Positions 32,914 through 43,969 of a stretch of DNA of 64,000 bases are shown one piece after another. The stretch is from Apophysomyces variabilis (Eukaryota; Mucoromycota; Mucoromycetes; Mucorales; Mucoraceae), in NCBI GenBank assembly GCA_002749535.1, contig MZZL01000408.1:1169465-1233464 (forward strand). Reading direction: 5' to 3'. The stretch's first letter is position 1. Each line of letters opens with the position of its first letter. The position numbers and the translations under genes are program-made. A model generated the notes under the pieces. It did no database searches, was not told the origin of the DNA, and saw only the letters and a list, made by a program, of their open reading frames with translations.

Positions 32914-34727
32914 ATGACAAAGAGAAAGGCAGGCGATGAAGACATAGATTTACTACAAGCAGGACATATGCACCCACGTAACATATATCGAAACAATCCA
33001 CCCGATTTCAAAGAGCTTGCTGAACGTTTCGATTCATTCCGTCCTTTGTATGTCATATCAAAATTATTCTTCTCATTATCAACTCTGACATGACCTTTAT
33101 AGCGTATATTACGATCGGTATGGCCCTCACATTGATTTTAAAGATTCAAAGGCAGTGAGGTAATTGGTCTTCAGTGATGCGAGAATCCCATTCCCTAATG
33201 CTCCACAAAGAGAGTTAACGCGATGCTTACTGAAGCGGGACTTCGGTCTCGAGTTTGAAGTCCCCTTAGACTCCCTGTGTCCAGCTGTGTCAAATCGGTA
33301 AGCAAATCCTGCCATGAATAACAGCAAAACTGAGGATTTAAAAGACTTAATTATATCTTGTGGCTTCAAGACCTTATGGACGAGACCTTACCAGAACAGG
33401 AAGAGATTGCTGGTATAGACATGTAATACTTGTAATCTATACTGGAGCAACCGTCTAAGTTGTGGATAGTGGTGTTGGTGCGTCCTGTATCTATCCATTG
33501 CTAGGGTGCGCAAGTAGAGGAAACTGGACATTTCTGGGCACAGGTAACGAAACGCTGCAACTGAAAAACTCTGTAACTGATAGCTTCACCCAAAGATATC
33601 GATGAACGTTCGATTCGTTACGCACGCGAAAATGTGAAGCGGAATGACTTAGACAGTCGTATCATTATTAAGCATAATGACAACCCGGAGCGGATATTTC
33701 TACTGGACGAGGATAGAACGTAGTACTACATGGCAGGGTGATTTCCTTGCTGACATTATCTATAGTTACCATTTCTGCATGTGTAACCCACCGTTCTATA
33801 GCTCTCAAGAGGAAATAGAGGAAGGTTTACGAAATAAGGAGTTGGAACCGTCTGCAGTAAGCTAATTAGCTCCATATCTTGCCCTGATTAACCTTGTCCT
33901 AGGTTTGCACAGGGTCGGATAACGAAATGGTTACAGCTGGAGGAGAATATGGTTTTATTAAACGTATGATAAATGAGAGTGTAACCTACAAGACAAGAAT
34001 CAAGTAAACAGGGACCATCACTCATGCAGAAGGAAGACTCACTTAAGCGTTTTTTAGATGGTACACAAGTATGATAGGTCAGAAAAAGACAATCAAGCCT
34101 CTTGTGGATTTGTTGAAGAGCAATAATGTAAGAATAATATAAACCAAGGTACGTTACTCACATACATTACTTGCAGATTACGAATTATCTTGTCACCGAT
34201 TTCTGTCAAGGTCGTACTAAGCGGTGGGGTATTGCGTGGTCATTTGACTCCAAACGAGTGGTAAGTGCGCCCTGCGTTCATATCTTGATGGCTAAAGCTT
34301 TCCCTTCCCCCGTATTTAGATCTCTGCCAAAAGTCTAGATATTTATCGTCCAAAATGTCAATTCTCTGTGTGTCTTCCCAAGTCGATGGAAGATATACAG
34401 GACATACTTGGATCCATCCTGAATGATCTAGATATAGAGTACACACAGCCAAACGATTGCACCTTCCAAGGAGAACCGCAACTAAATACATGGTCGCGAG
34501 CTGCCAGACGGCGGAAGAAATTGAAGTTGAAGAATACAACCCCACCCGAAGAAGCGCAGCCTTTATTTACTTTCTGCTTCGAGCTAGAAGAAAAGACTGG
34601 CTGTGAGGTTAAGCTAAGTTGGCTAAGCGGGAATGATCGCGGAGTGTTTGAAAGCTTCTGGAATCATGTCAAAAAGCGGATACAAGAAGAATGCGGGATT
34701 GTACACGGAAGTGCATTTAATAAATGA
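32914..34727 (+). CDS. METTL16-type U6 snRNA N6-adenosine methyltransferase
   Basis: Exon 1 (from ATG 32914) has HMHPRNIYRNNPPDFKELAE, the conserved N-terminal motif of METTL16/Mtl16. Later exons in phase give VYYDRYGPHIDFKDSKAV, LNYILWLQDLM, DIGVGASCIYPLLGCA (SAM-binding), then the catalytic CMCNPPFYSSQEEIEEGLRN with the NPPF motif, GGEYGFIKRMINES, WYTSMIGQKKTIKPLVDLLK and TDFCQGRTKRWGIAWSF. The last exon adds about 140 residues. The enzyme methylates A43 of U6 snRNA (S. pombe Mtl16) in the nucleus and influences 5' splice-site recognition. The vertebrate C-terminal VCR regions are replaced by a short Lys-rich linker and a small alpha/beta tail. Exon after RMINES continues VTYKTRIK before its donor at about 34005. 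Confidence 0.95.
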
Positions 34728-35006
34728 GAGAACCTTTATCCTATTAAAATGCATACAAAATTGACAAGCCCATCCGTGCAGGGTCCATAAAGTCAGATTA
34801 CGTATGCGCCATAGCTGGAATGCACTTGCGCACTCGATGGAATAGCACATCAATAAAAGCTAAATATTTGGAAGCAGAGTAGATTACTATGTAATTAAAA
34901 ATTTTATTATCTACCCTTCCCTGCCTTGGTTTCATAAACATTAATACGCTAAGCTGGGTAATTTACGCCTATCGAGATCATTTATGGTGTTCTGCCACAA
35001 CCTATG

Positions 35007-36843
35007 TTAGGGTTGCAACCGCAGGCACTCTGCTCGGAAGTTGTCACCGATCCAACGAGAGACCTGCTTCATCACATCTATCTGCTTCTCGGTTGGTGAC
35101 TCATACCGCAATTCAAACAAGGTGCACATATTCATGAGCACTGTTTCGCATGCACCAGCTATTGTAGGGTTTTCCGCTGTTAAGGTCCTTAACCGTTCAA
35201 TTGCCTGAGAAGGCTGTAAATAAGAACAACTTAGATGATAATATCGACTTGCCTTGTTCAAATGTCCCAAATAGACTTCGCAAATGGCAAGATTGTTCAC
35301 AGCCTGGAGACTAATTATTATCCTGCTATTTTCTCCGCCATACTCCTTGACTTACTAGCAAATTTTCGTTGTTTGTATGGACAACTTCTTGTAGCACGTT
35401 GTATGCCTGGTTCCACTTGCCTTTTGCTATGAGCAAAAGGGCCCTAAACAGAAAAGATGCGAAGTCAGTACCATTGCCTCTGTAGAATATACATTAACCT
35501 GTTTATCTTTATAACTTCTTCGATCGATGTGCTGGTGCTCACTTCTCGCTGCGATTCTATACGACCAAAGATATTTTCTGCAGACGCAATGTCTCCAAGC
35601 TGACATTTGAAGATAAGATAACGATAAATGCAGAGAAACAAAGTCCCTACCTGAACGTATAATCTTCCCAGCCCAGATAAGATGTCAATGTCCTCATCAC
35701 CATTAGGGTTGGTAGCATAATGTTGTAGAATCATTTCCATCGTAGAGGTAGCCGCGGCGAAGTCCTGCATTTCCATTAGCTTAGTTGCCAGCACCAAGTA
35801 CATTTGAATTTCTCGTTTCCGCCATAATGCAGAATCAGTTTTCAATTGCATCTGGAAATAAAGTTTAAAACCAACATAGATAAAAGACATGTATAATTGG
35901 GAAGGAAAAGCTTTTACCTTCTTGCAGCGTATCGCAAGCATACTAATCCGTTCAAGAGCTGTCAGTGGCGCCTTCAGCCATGCAGGAAGGGATGCCCATA
36001 GAACCAAAAGCTCGAAAGGTACAATGGATCCAGAGCGATCAGGATACGCCTGGGGATAATACTCGTACGTTAACTCTGGCCGATTTAAATCACCCAGCTT
36101 GTCAAATTCTGCCGATGCGAGTTGATACAGTCCAAGTTTTGTCAAGGCTAGCAAACGGGTATACCATAATTGAAAGATCTCTTCGAGATCTGTAGGATCG
36201 GTCTGCACAAGCTTTTGGCGTGCATATCTTGCCACGGACCGCCACATATTGTTCATCTAGAGGCAGATTAGGTAATAGTCCAAAGTAGAACATGCTTTCT
36301 GGCTTACCACAAGTCCAACCAACACATCCGGACCCTTGTTTTTATCCGTGTCGGACAGTATATCGCGCTGAGGTCGCTCCTCATGCGGAAGATATCGCTC
36401 TAATAGCTCCGAGAATGCGTCGCTCTGCAAAGGATGAACAGGTTAGCAATAGCTGTTGAAGGACAGGATGCAGTTATTTCTTTTTCTTTTTGCCTTACCA
36501 TGGGTATATCATAGAAAATGGTGCTACTGGTCAACATTTGGCCAACGATAGCACGCTCTGTTCCTGGAGAGCCTCCTTTGCGAGTAGGCGATGGTCGAGC
36601 GCGATTGACAGTTATGGATGATTTGGCAGCGTTGGAAGAGGATGCGAGGCTGTGGTTTGATGGCGATCGCGAAGGTATACTGTTCAGTGAAGATTGTCTT
36701 GAACGTGCTGCATAAATGAGTGGCTCATTATCTCCATCATCGGAATTCGTGTTTGGTGATCGTGTTGGCAATGCAGGCTCGATGATGTTATCTAGGGAGA
36801 TCTTGCTATCACTTATTTCGTCTACACTTAGTTGGTCATCCAT
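35007..36843 (-). CDS. TRAPP complex subunit 12 (TRAPPC12/TTC15-like)
   Basis: ATG 36843 opens MDDQLSVDEISDSKISLDNI, an acidic and Ser-rich N-terminus with several SP/TP sites (RSPSNHS, SPTRKGG). The following exons carry a SDAFSELLERYLPHEERPQ block and MNNMWRSVARYARQKL, then helix pairs with TPR character: YTRLLALTKLGLYQLASAEF, VLATKLMEMQDFAAATSTME, LGDIASAENIFGRIESQREV and AVNNLAICEVYLGHLNKASR. The order and the FELLVLWASLPAWL block are those of TRAPPC12, a subunit of TRAPPIII that works in ER-Golgi traffic. At least eight exons are needed; the total length of about 480 residues is normal for a fungal orthologue. Confidence 0.88.
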
Positions 36844-37745
36844 CGTTATATGAAGAGGTTGCGGAGAATCAATGAAGAAAAAGGAAAATTGGCCCTCCAA
36901 ATCAGGACTTCAAGCGACACCCCTCTTTCAATCTCAATAAAGGTCTTTGTAATCTCCCATCATGTTGCGTGCTTCTTCGATTAAATAGAAATCATTTCCT
37001 TTGTATAACTTGAATTGTACATACTGCCAAGAACATGTCGCTACAAGGGAAAGTTAAAGATGAACCCTTATTTAGGCTACAAAAGCAGCTACCTGGTAAG
37101 CTTCCGTGGTAAACCATCAAATTATTCTGTAACAAACTAATGCACTGAAGGTGTAAGTTTACTTAGAGACAGGAGAAGTCTCTATATGATCTTCATTTTT
37201 GTCCTCATGATATACTTGACAACACTTCTCTTCCTGTTTCTTTTTATTATCAAAGAGAATGCTTAGGCATATCAATTGGGGTATATCGTTGAACCATCAT
37301 TCAGTATCCTGTTCGTGTTTTTCCTACATCTACGATACAATATTTGATATTATCTATTTTGTTCATAAACAGAGAAGCATTAAATGAAAGTTGTACAGTG
37401 ATCTTCCTGCTAATTACAATCTGCAAATAAATCGAAAGGATTAAGTAATCGAAGAACTTAAACAGCTTCATAGAGGTAAACGGTACAGGATTTTCTTTGA
37501 TCACAGTATTAGAAAAGGCTGAAATGAAGCAAGTACAAAATGACTGGTAAGCTAACTATGGTTAATTGGTACGTATAATCACTGTACAGAAAATATGCTT
37601 ATCATCCGTTGCGGTGCTATTATGGAAACCGTTTGTTAACACGTCAAAGCGCGTAAAGCATTCGTTTCATGGTCCGACATTGCTTTCGTACGGGACTGCT
37701 CCAAACCTTCGCCTTCTCGCTTTACCATTTTACCATTTGCAAAGA
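36844..37745. other. Divergent intergenic spacer
   Basis: About 900 bp between the TRAPPC12 start and the coiled-coil gene. AT-rich; an open frame runs into the coiled-coil start from 37566 but has no ATG before 37746. Probably holds both promoters; no motif assigned. Confidence 0.4.
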
Positions 37746-38781
37746 ATGGCTTCTAATGAAAACATAACGTCACTAGCGTCTACGCCGAACAGCACAGCTG
37801 TAAGTAACTAAGCTTCACAAACCGATATCTGATCTTCTTGTTCGTCCTGTTTGCAGTCTTCCCCTGCGCGCGATCTTCAAAAACCAGTCTTGTTGGGAAA
37901 GGTAATGCAGCCTTTCTTATGCGTTTCGAAATCGATTAGTCTAAATGAATAGAGGTTTTTTTTAGGAGAACCAGCTGTCAGATAAAGTGCAAAGCCCACT
38001 GCGGCTAAAGACCAATGAATCACGATCTCAGGTACGTACTCGATCATTCTTCATTCAAACTTAATGACAGACTTAAAATAGAATCACGATATCAAGGCAA
38101 GTGACCTAGCTAAGTTTGTTATTTGACTTCATGTATATTATATCTTTACAGCAGAAACTTTCCAAATCTTTGGACTGGGTATCATCGCCAACGAGGAGTC
38201 CTTTGCGCGAAAAACCAGACAGCGTCATATCACTACCCGACCGAGTTAGCCGATCGCCTTCCAAACTCGCAGATCCAAAAACACCAGTTCCACTGACGGA
38301 GTTAAAGAGCGCGATCCTTACTGAACGAAATGAACAGGTCGCAGCAAAACCTTTGTTTGATGACAAAGAAGAAATCGAAAGCCAACGAAAAGTGAACGAG
38401 CGGCTCGAAAAAGACTTGGACGCAGCACGAGAGAAGACGAGCAAACTGCGAAAACAAATCAAAGAGAACGAAGCTGACATTGCAGCCAAAAAGAATGAGT
38501 TAGATAGTTTGAGGAAAACGTTTGTATTACCTGCAATAATCGAAGCAGCACAAAATCGGCTGGCGAAATTAAAGGAGGAAATAGCGGACATGGAGGACAT
38601 ACATGCAGAGTGCGAAGTTCTCAAAGCACAAGTCGAGGATGATGAAGAGACAAAGTCTTTAAAGACCTCACTAGAACGGACACTTCTGGATCAACAAAAC
38701 CGTATCGATCAGCTTATGAACGATATCCCAGCGTTAATTTATGAGATTAATCAAAGAAAATCGAAACAGGCCGAACAGTAA
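37746..38781 (+). CDS. Coiled-coil protein with SP/TP-rich N-terminus, unknown function
   Basis: Five exons: MASNENITSLASTPNSTA, SSPARDLQKPVLLGK, ENQLSDKVQSPLRLKTNESR, a 15-nt micro-exon (38082-38096, NHDIK) and a long last exon. The N-terminal third is dotted with proline-directed phosphorylation sites (STP, SSP, QSPLR, SPTRSPLR, RSPSK). From about residue 130 on it is a continuous coiled coil (KVNERLEKDLDAAREKTSKL and onward), ending QRKSKQAEQ. CDK-type sites plus a coiled coil resemble kinetochore, spindle-pole or nuclear-envelope components, but no family is recognised. The intron after the micro-exon uses a GC donor (AAG-GCAAGT) and a TACAGCAG tandem acceptor. Confidence 0.75.
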
Positions 38782-41650
38782 ATGATCTATATATGAATTA
38801 CATCTCTATTACATTTGATGTGCCAGAATATATGCTATATGCTGCCCGTCTGAACATGAAGAATGATGATAGCAACATTTGGTACCCACTAATGAATGTC
38901 AATGCGAATCCATAACAAGGCACGTGGTAGACTTACAAAATTATCTGGGAGTCATTAAGCTGATATAGACAATGGAATACCCGAATGACATTGCCTATAT
39001 TGCTTCCTTACCCATTTTCTAAATTGCAATGATAATCTCTTCGTTCTAAGCTATTAGAGCGCATTTAACTTACTAAATCTTCTACGTGATAAATTGACTT
39101 GCTATTGCAGAAGGGACTGGTACCATTAAGTCTGGTTTACATTGTGTTTTACATATCAGGCCTTCTGCGCAGACGCGCCAACCAACTAATTTAAAGAATG
39201 GAGCCTATGGTAGAATAGATGCTTGGAATAATCGTCAACTGCATGATTGCAGGCTAGGATATCTTAATTTACAAGTTCTTAAACCTTTATTCCCGCCAAT
39301 TTCATAGTGTTTCCCACTGATGCATAGGATAGATTTGCATTGCTGGATACCTATTTTGGGCTAATTAGATAGTACTTTTTCCCTCTGTGAAATGATTTAG
39401 GGCTGCGGATGATATCCCGAAAGCGGGTGCAGCTTATCATGATTTAGACGTACATAAGCAACGACAGATAGACAAAGAAACAGTTGTAATTCGATAGAGG
39501 CCCTCTTTTCTGACAAGGCACCTGTGGGAAATCCAATGATTATGGGGTGAAGATTTCTGTGAATATATAAACATGGAATGGGAATGGAAAAACTTCGTAG
39601 TGCCCTTCTTTTCGAGTGCTACGGAAGGAGAAGGTTATGAGTCACCTTCGCAGAAGAAAAAGATGCATTGAACATGAGCTTTCTTCTCTAGAGGTTGAAA
39701 ACCCACATCAAGAAGGAATGAAGAAATAATGATTCTCCACCTTTAAAGTTTAAGGATAAGCGTGCGTTACCCCGCCGCATGACTAGAAACTGAACGAAAT
39801 GCATCTTTTTTCACAAGATCATCATACATACTGCGTGTGCAAAGCTGGCGCATTGCTCTTGTAATCTCCTTTCCTTAGCACGTCTACTATGACACTTTCT
39901 TTTCCCTTCAATGAACAAAGATATTTCCTTCTGCAAATATGTTTACTATTTTTGGGCTGTGTAATGATAGATCGGTTCCTTTAGATATATTTCATCAGGC
40001 CAAGTGGTTCGTCGTTTATTGGGGCGAGTATTACTAATCACTTTGCAAACAATGGAAATATGCTGACTTCCATGCAGTGGCATGTCATCTGGGATGACTT
40101 ATATCCAAACCTTTCTTTAAGAGTGAAGGAAAGAATAATCTCGGTTATAGATTGTATTTCCCGTTCGACTATTAATTAGAAATCAGAACGTGAAGCACCG
40201 GTTTATGGTGACTCTTGCTTTGATGTTATAGGCTTTTTGGTTGATTTTGTTCGTTCGACAATTCTACTCTTATATCAAATACGGATGTTCATGGGAGATA
40301 GCCTGACGCTGTGGCAAGGGAATGACGATTGTAAGCGTCCCCGTTCGATTTTGCAAAATCAGGTCAGTTGCTTTCAACGTTAAGCTAAAGACGGGAAACC
40401 ATCCGTATATTGTCCATTGGCATTATAGAACCTATTTCAAGCTACTCGGGTGAGGATATGCAGACGCATAAAGGTCCTTTGTGCCTCTGCATAACAAGGT
40501 TGCCTGTAGGTCACCCTCCCTTTATGTATGGTTTTTGAGCCTTCGTTCGCGCCCAGTTCAAAATGTTCTATGATGATGTATAGAATAAGTTTACATTGGG
40601 TGACGATCGTTGGGAATCAGCGAGGTGTGAAGGTATATGTTAAATAATAATACTGCTTAAATACTTTGGTTAAGGCTTCTTTGCTACTTCAATGTCAAAA
40701 GGCATTGTACATAATAGAGTTTTATGCTGCCTGTGATTTTGCTATCGTTGATAATATCCTTGCATTATAGTAATATTTCTTTGTTTAAGTGATACCTACT
40801 CTTCGAATGGACGTTATTCATAAAAAAAAGGAAAAAACAAACTCTTATTTGCACTTTATTTTTTTCCCATGAACATTCTAAGTAAGTAGTTGCACCGGGT
40901 GTACATACACAGTGGTTCATGTACTCTCCGTCTATGTTTAGCCTGCATGACCTCTACTGTAAATCCTTTTAATTGCGTGAATAAACTTCCTGATCTGTAC
41001 TCGGTAATTACGGGAAAGTTCATCTAAAACTTACTAATGCGTTTCACTGTGCTTATGGTTCTCTGCATTTCGCATGCACCAGGTCTCTCCGAGGCACCTG
41101 ACTCCATTGCCTTCACTCCACCGTCACTGGCGCAGGCGCTGGTTCCTGGCGCATGCCAAAATTACACCCAGCTTAAGCAAAAGACGCCAATATACCATTT
41201 TCGGGTAGTAAATATGCATGTATTTTTTATGCTGTTTGGGTAGATGTTGCGTCTACAGAAGGACCAAGTTTATGTAGGTAAATAATCTTTTTTTCGCCGT
41301 AACTGGCGAGCTAACAATGTATCGAGTATTTCCAGGGCAGTGTAGCCTTCTTCCTCTCATGCGTGCTATATTTTATTCGGAGAGCGTCAAATCACATTTT
41401 CATTAAAAAGTTGGTCTCTCCCCGGTGAGGAGAACAGCTAAACTGAATTTGCGATCCATCGCTTCTGGATTACTGGGAGCTTCATGTTGTATTTCGTAGG
41501 ATTAGATAAGGTTCCATCCGGCTTCCTGTTTGAACGCATGACAAGAGATCACACTTTTGTCACGCAGCATAAATGTTCTCTATTTGCAAGACTTTATAAG
41601 GACGGGATATGAATACGGATCTGATCTCCTTCACATCTTCCATTTTCAAA
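38782..41650. other. Large gene-poor spacer
   Basis: About 2.9 kb. No coding region, tRNA or repeat recognised. A possible hairpin, with CCCG-AAAG-CGGG flanked by ATGATA and TATCAT, lies at 39409-39440; a 14-bp palindrome is at 40347-40360. A 68-codon frame at 41037-41243 starts MRFTVLMVLCISHAPG and looks faintly like a signal peptide but is unsupported. Confidence 0.45.
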
Positions 41651-42872
41651 ATGGCTTTAGAGAGAACACCTGTATTTTTTATTTCTCATGGAGGTAGAGA
41701 TTTATTGCTATTCTGCAACTATACTAATCGTCTGGGGCTGACAGGTGAGGACGTATTAGAAGATAACGGAAGGGTAGGCCACTTTTTCGAATGGTTGGGG
41801 AATTATATCAAAGACGAGTTACAACCAAAGGGCATTGTCGCTATCAGTGCTCATTTTACGAGTAGTGACGAAAGCAAGATTCTTGGTAAAGTATCTTGAT
41901 TGATGAAATACCTTTTTTTTTTAACCCAAGCAATCCTTGTCTGGCAGTGGATATCTCGGAAAAACCCTCCTTGATCCACGATTTCCCTGATCCCCCATTA
42001 TACGACAACTTTGAATATACCTGGAATTTTCAAGGCTCGCCAGAGTTGGGTGAACGCGTGATAAACACGCTTAAAGATGTAAAGAGGCATTTACAGAGAT
42101 CAATGCTTATTTTCCATCTAATTGCACGTAGTTTGGCATTGACGCCATGGGCGTAAACCGCGGATGCGATCATGGTGTTTGGGTGCCTTTCAAACGCGGA
42201 ATGGAATCGTTCACAGATATTCCTATTGTTTCGGTCTCTATGTTCTCCTCTCACTGCATGCCGTCCTACGTTAAGTTAGGAGAAGCGTTATCCTCATTGA
42301 GGTATGCATAAAGGCGAGGGAAAGTACAACCATAATAAACTTTTTTTTTTCGTTAAACCTTCAAAATAGAGACGACGGTATTGCTATAGTAGCAAGTGGA
42401 AAACTTGTACACAACTTAGCTTTGCGCCGTTATTTCAAGAATAAACCCAGCCCGACATTTGTCAAGGAATTTGATGACGAAGCTGAGAGAATCGTATGTA
42501 GGTTGAAGGCAAGCATCAACCAAGCAATAGTCAGAGCGCTACAGATCAAAAACCAACTTTGTACTTAGGGAGAAGAGCGTAAAAGAGCAATGAATCTACT
42601 GCATACGCATCCAGCATACATCCAGAGCCATCCAACCCCAGAGGTATTGCATACAAAAAAGGAGGCATACGCTTTGCTTGAGCTGTCTGACAAAATTGTT
42701 TCCTATGTTTAAGCATCTTTTGCCTTTGCATATAGCTGTGGGTGCAGCAGGAGATGATGAAGGCACCAGGATTTTTGACATGTATGCAGCGTCTATGAGC
42801 TGGGGTTCGTTTGCCTTTGGTCTTCCCAATCATACAAAACTTGCACAATATGATAATGATGTTACAAGGTGA
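41651..42872 (+). CDS. Extradiol ring-cleavage dioxygenase, LigB/DODA type
   Basis: Six exons in phase from MALERTPVFFISHGG. After the first intron comes EDVLEDNGRVGHFFEWLGNY, then KGIVAISAHFTSSD, PSLIHDFPDPPLYDNFEYTW, and GVNRGCDHGVWVPFKRGMES with IPIVSVSMFSS. Then IVASGKLVHNLALRRYF and, near the end, HLLPLHIAVGAAGDDEG. These match the DODA/LigB class III family, in which the His of SHGG, the His of the ISAHF segment and the His of HGVWVP coordinate the active metal (zinc or iron) and HIAVGA closes the site. The enzyme opens catechol-type rings, classically 4,5-cleavage of DOPA. Its natural substrate here is unknown. The protein ends after LAQYDNDVTR, a little longer than typical. Confidence 0.92.
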
Positions 42873-43969
42873 CCTGTAGTCGTACCGCAGCATCTTGGAT
42901 ACGAGGATAAACAGCCTTTCTTCCCAGTAGATACTGTACTTTCATGGTTAGTGCTACAGTCGAATCCGGTTGACGTAACTATTGCCGAGATAATGCTAGA
43001 AAAGCTTCTATAAACAAATAGCCTGTCCTTAGTACATGGATCCGGGCATTAAGTTTTGTCGTTACGAGTGATATCTGCGCTGACGGATGACATAAATTTA
43101 GATTGGCCTGTATGAGATTAGCAATTGTCTCGGATGAGATGGTCATGGTCAGACTATATCGGTTTGTAGTGGAATTGTAAAGCAATATCTTGCGCTACAT
43201 CCAATGCATGGACACGTGTTATGTTCGAATCCTTTTACCCAAGTTAGTCATCCCATGCAAGAACCATGTTAGGCGCGCCTACATTTCGACCTGTACAATC
43301 ACAATTTGAATATATCCCAACACGTATTCGTTTTGAATAAACGCCTAAGCTTTTTAAGCCAAGGAGAATCACGGGTGAAAATCTATATGGGATTAGTTTA
43401 CGCAAAAACTCTCACAAGAGAAGAGAAAGGAGGAAAAAGCTGTAGCCAGCATAGTCGCTAAATTCAGATTTACTTCATCTTTACAATAAACCAGCAATTG
43501 CAAAAGCAGAAAAAATATTATTAGTCTTTATCGGCTTCAGCAACAACAGCGGAACAAACTTAGAGTTGCAAGCGGCATTAGCCTTTGCCTGCTATTGCAT
43601 CTCTAAAGCATCAATACATACATATTACATGCTAGATACTAGATGGAAGAAATTGTCGAAGAGAATTACGAACTTTTATCCTTGGCAAATGACACCACGC
43701 AAGATAGAGACGTTCAAGGGGGGTTGCAGCAGCAAGGCACGGCATACGCCAGTAATCCTGTCTGCAGATGGAAGCAGGTTAACCCCATTTGACCCCGGCA
43801 ACTTCTCGGCTGCAAAATCTTTTATTCCCGGCGCTATGCATTTTCGATAAGTCGACCTCAATCGTATATTTATTGCTTATTTATTTTGTGCCCTTGTGTT
43901 AAAACTACTTATATTCTTCTCGGACAATAAGTATTGATTCTGTTCTTTGCGGCAGTAGTTCTTACGATA
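42873..43969. other. Intergenic spacer with an unsupported short ORF
   Basis: About 1.1 kb. A small frame at 43643-43795 (MEEIVEENYELLSLANDTTQ, Gln-rich, ending soon after CRWKQ) could be a first exon of the next gene, since its CAG-GTTAAC donor is in phase with the following exon, but an ATG inside that next exon is an equally good start. Confidence 0.35.

Noticed and set aside
40347..40360. Perfect 14-bp palindrome GATTTTGCAAAATC
   Set aside because: About four such palindromes are expected by chance in 64 kb.
41037..41243. 68-codon ORF with signal-peptide-like start
   Set aside because: Weak hydrophobic core, no leader or promoter, no homology recognised.
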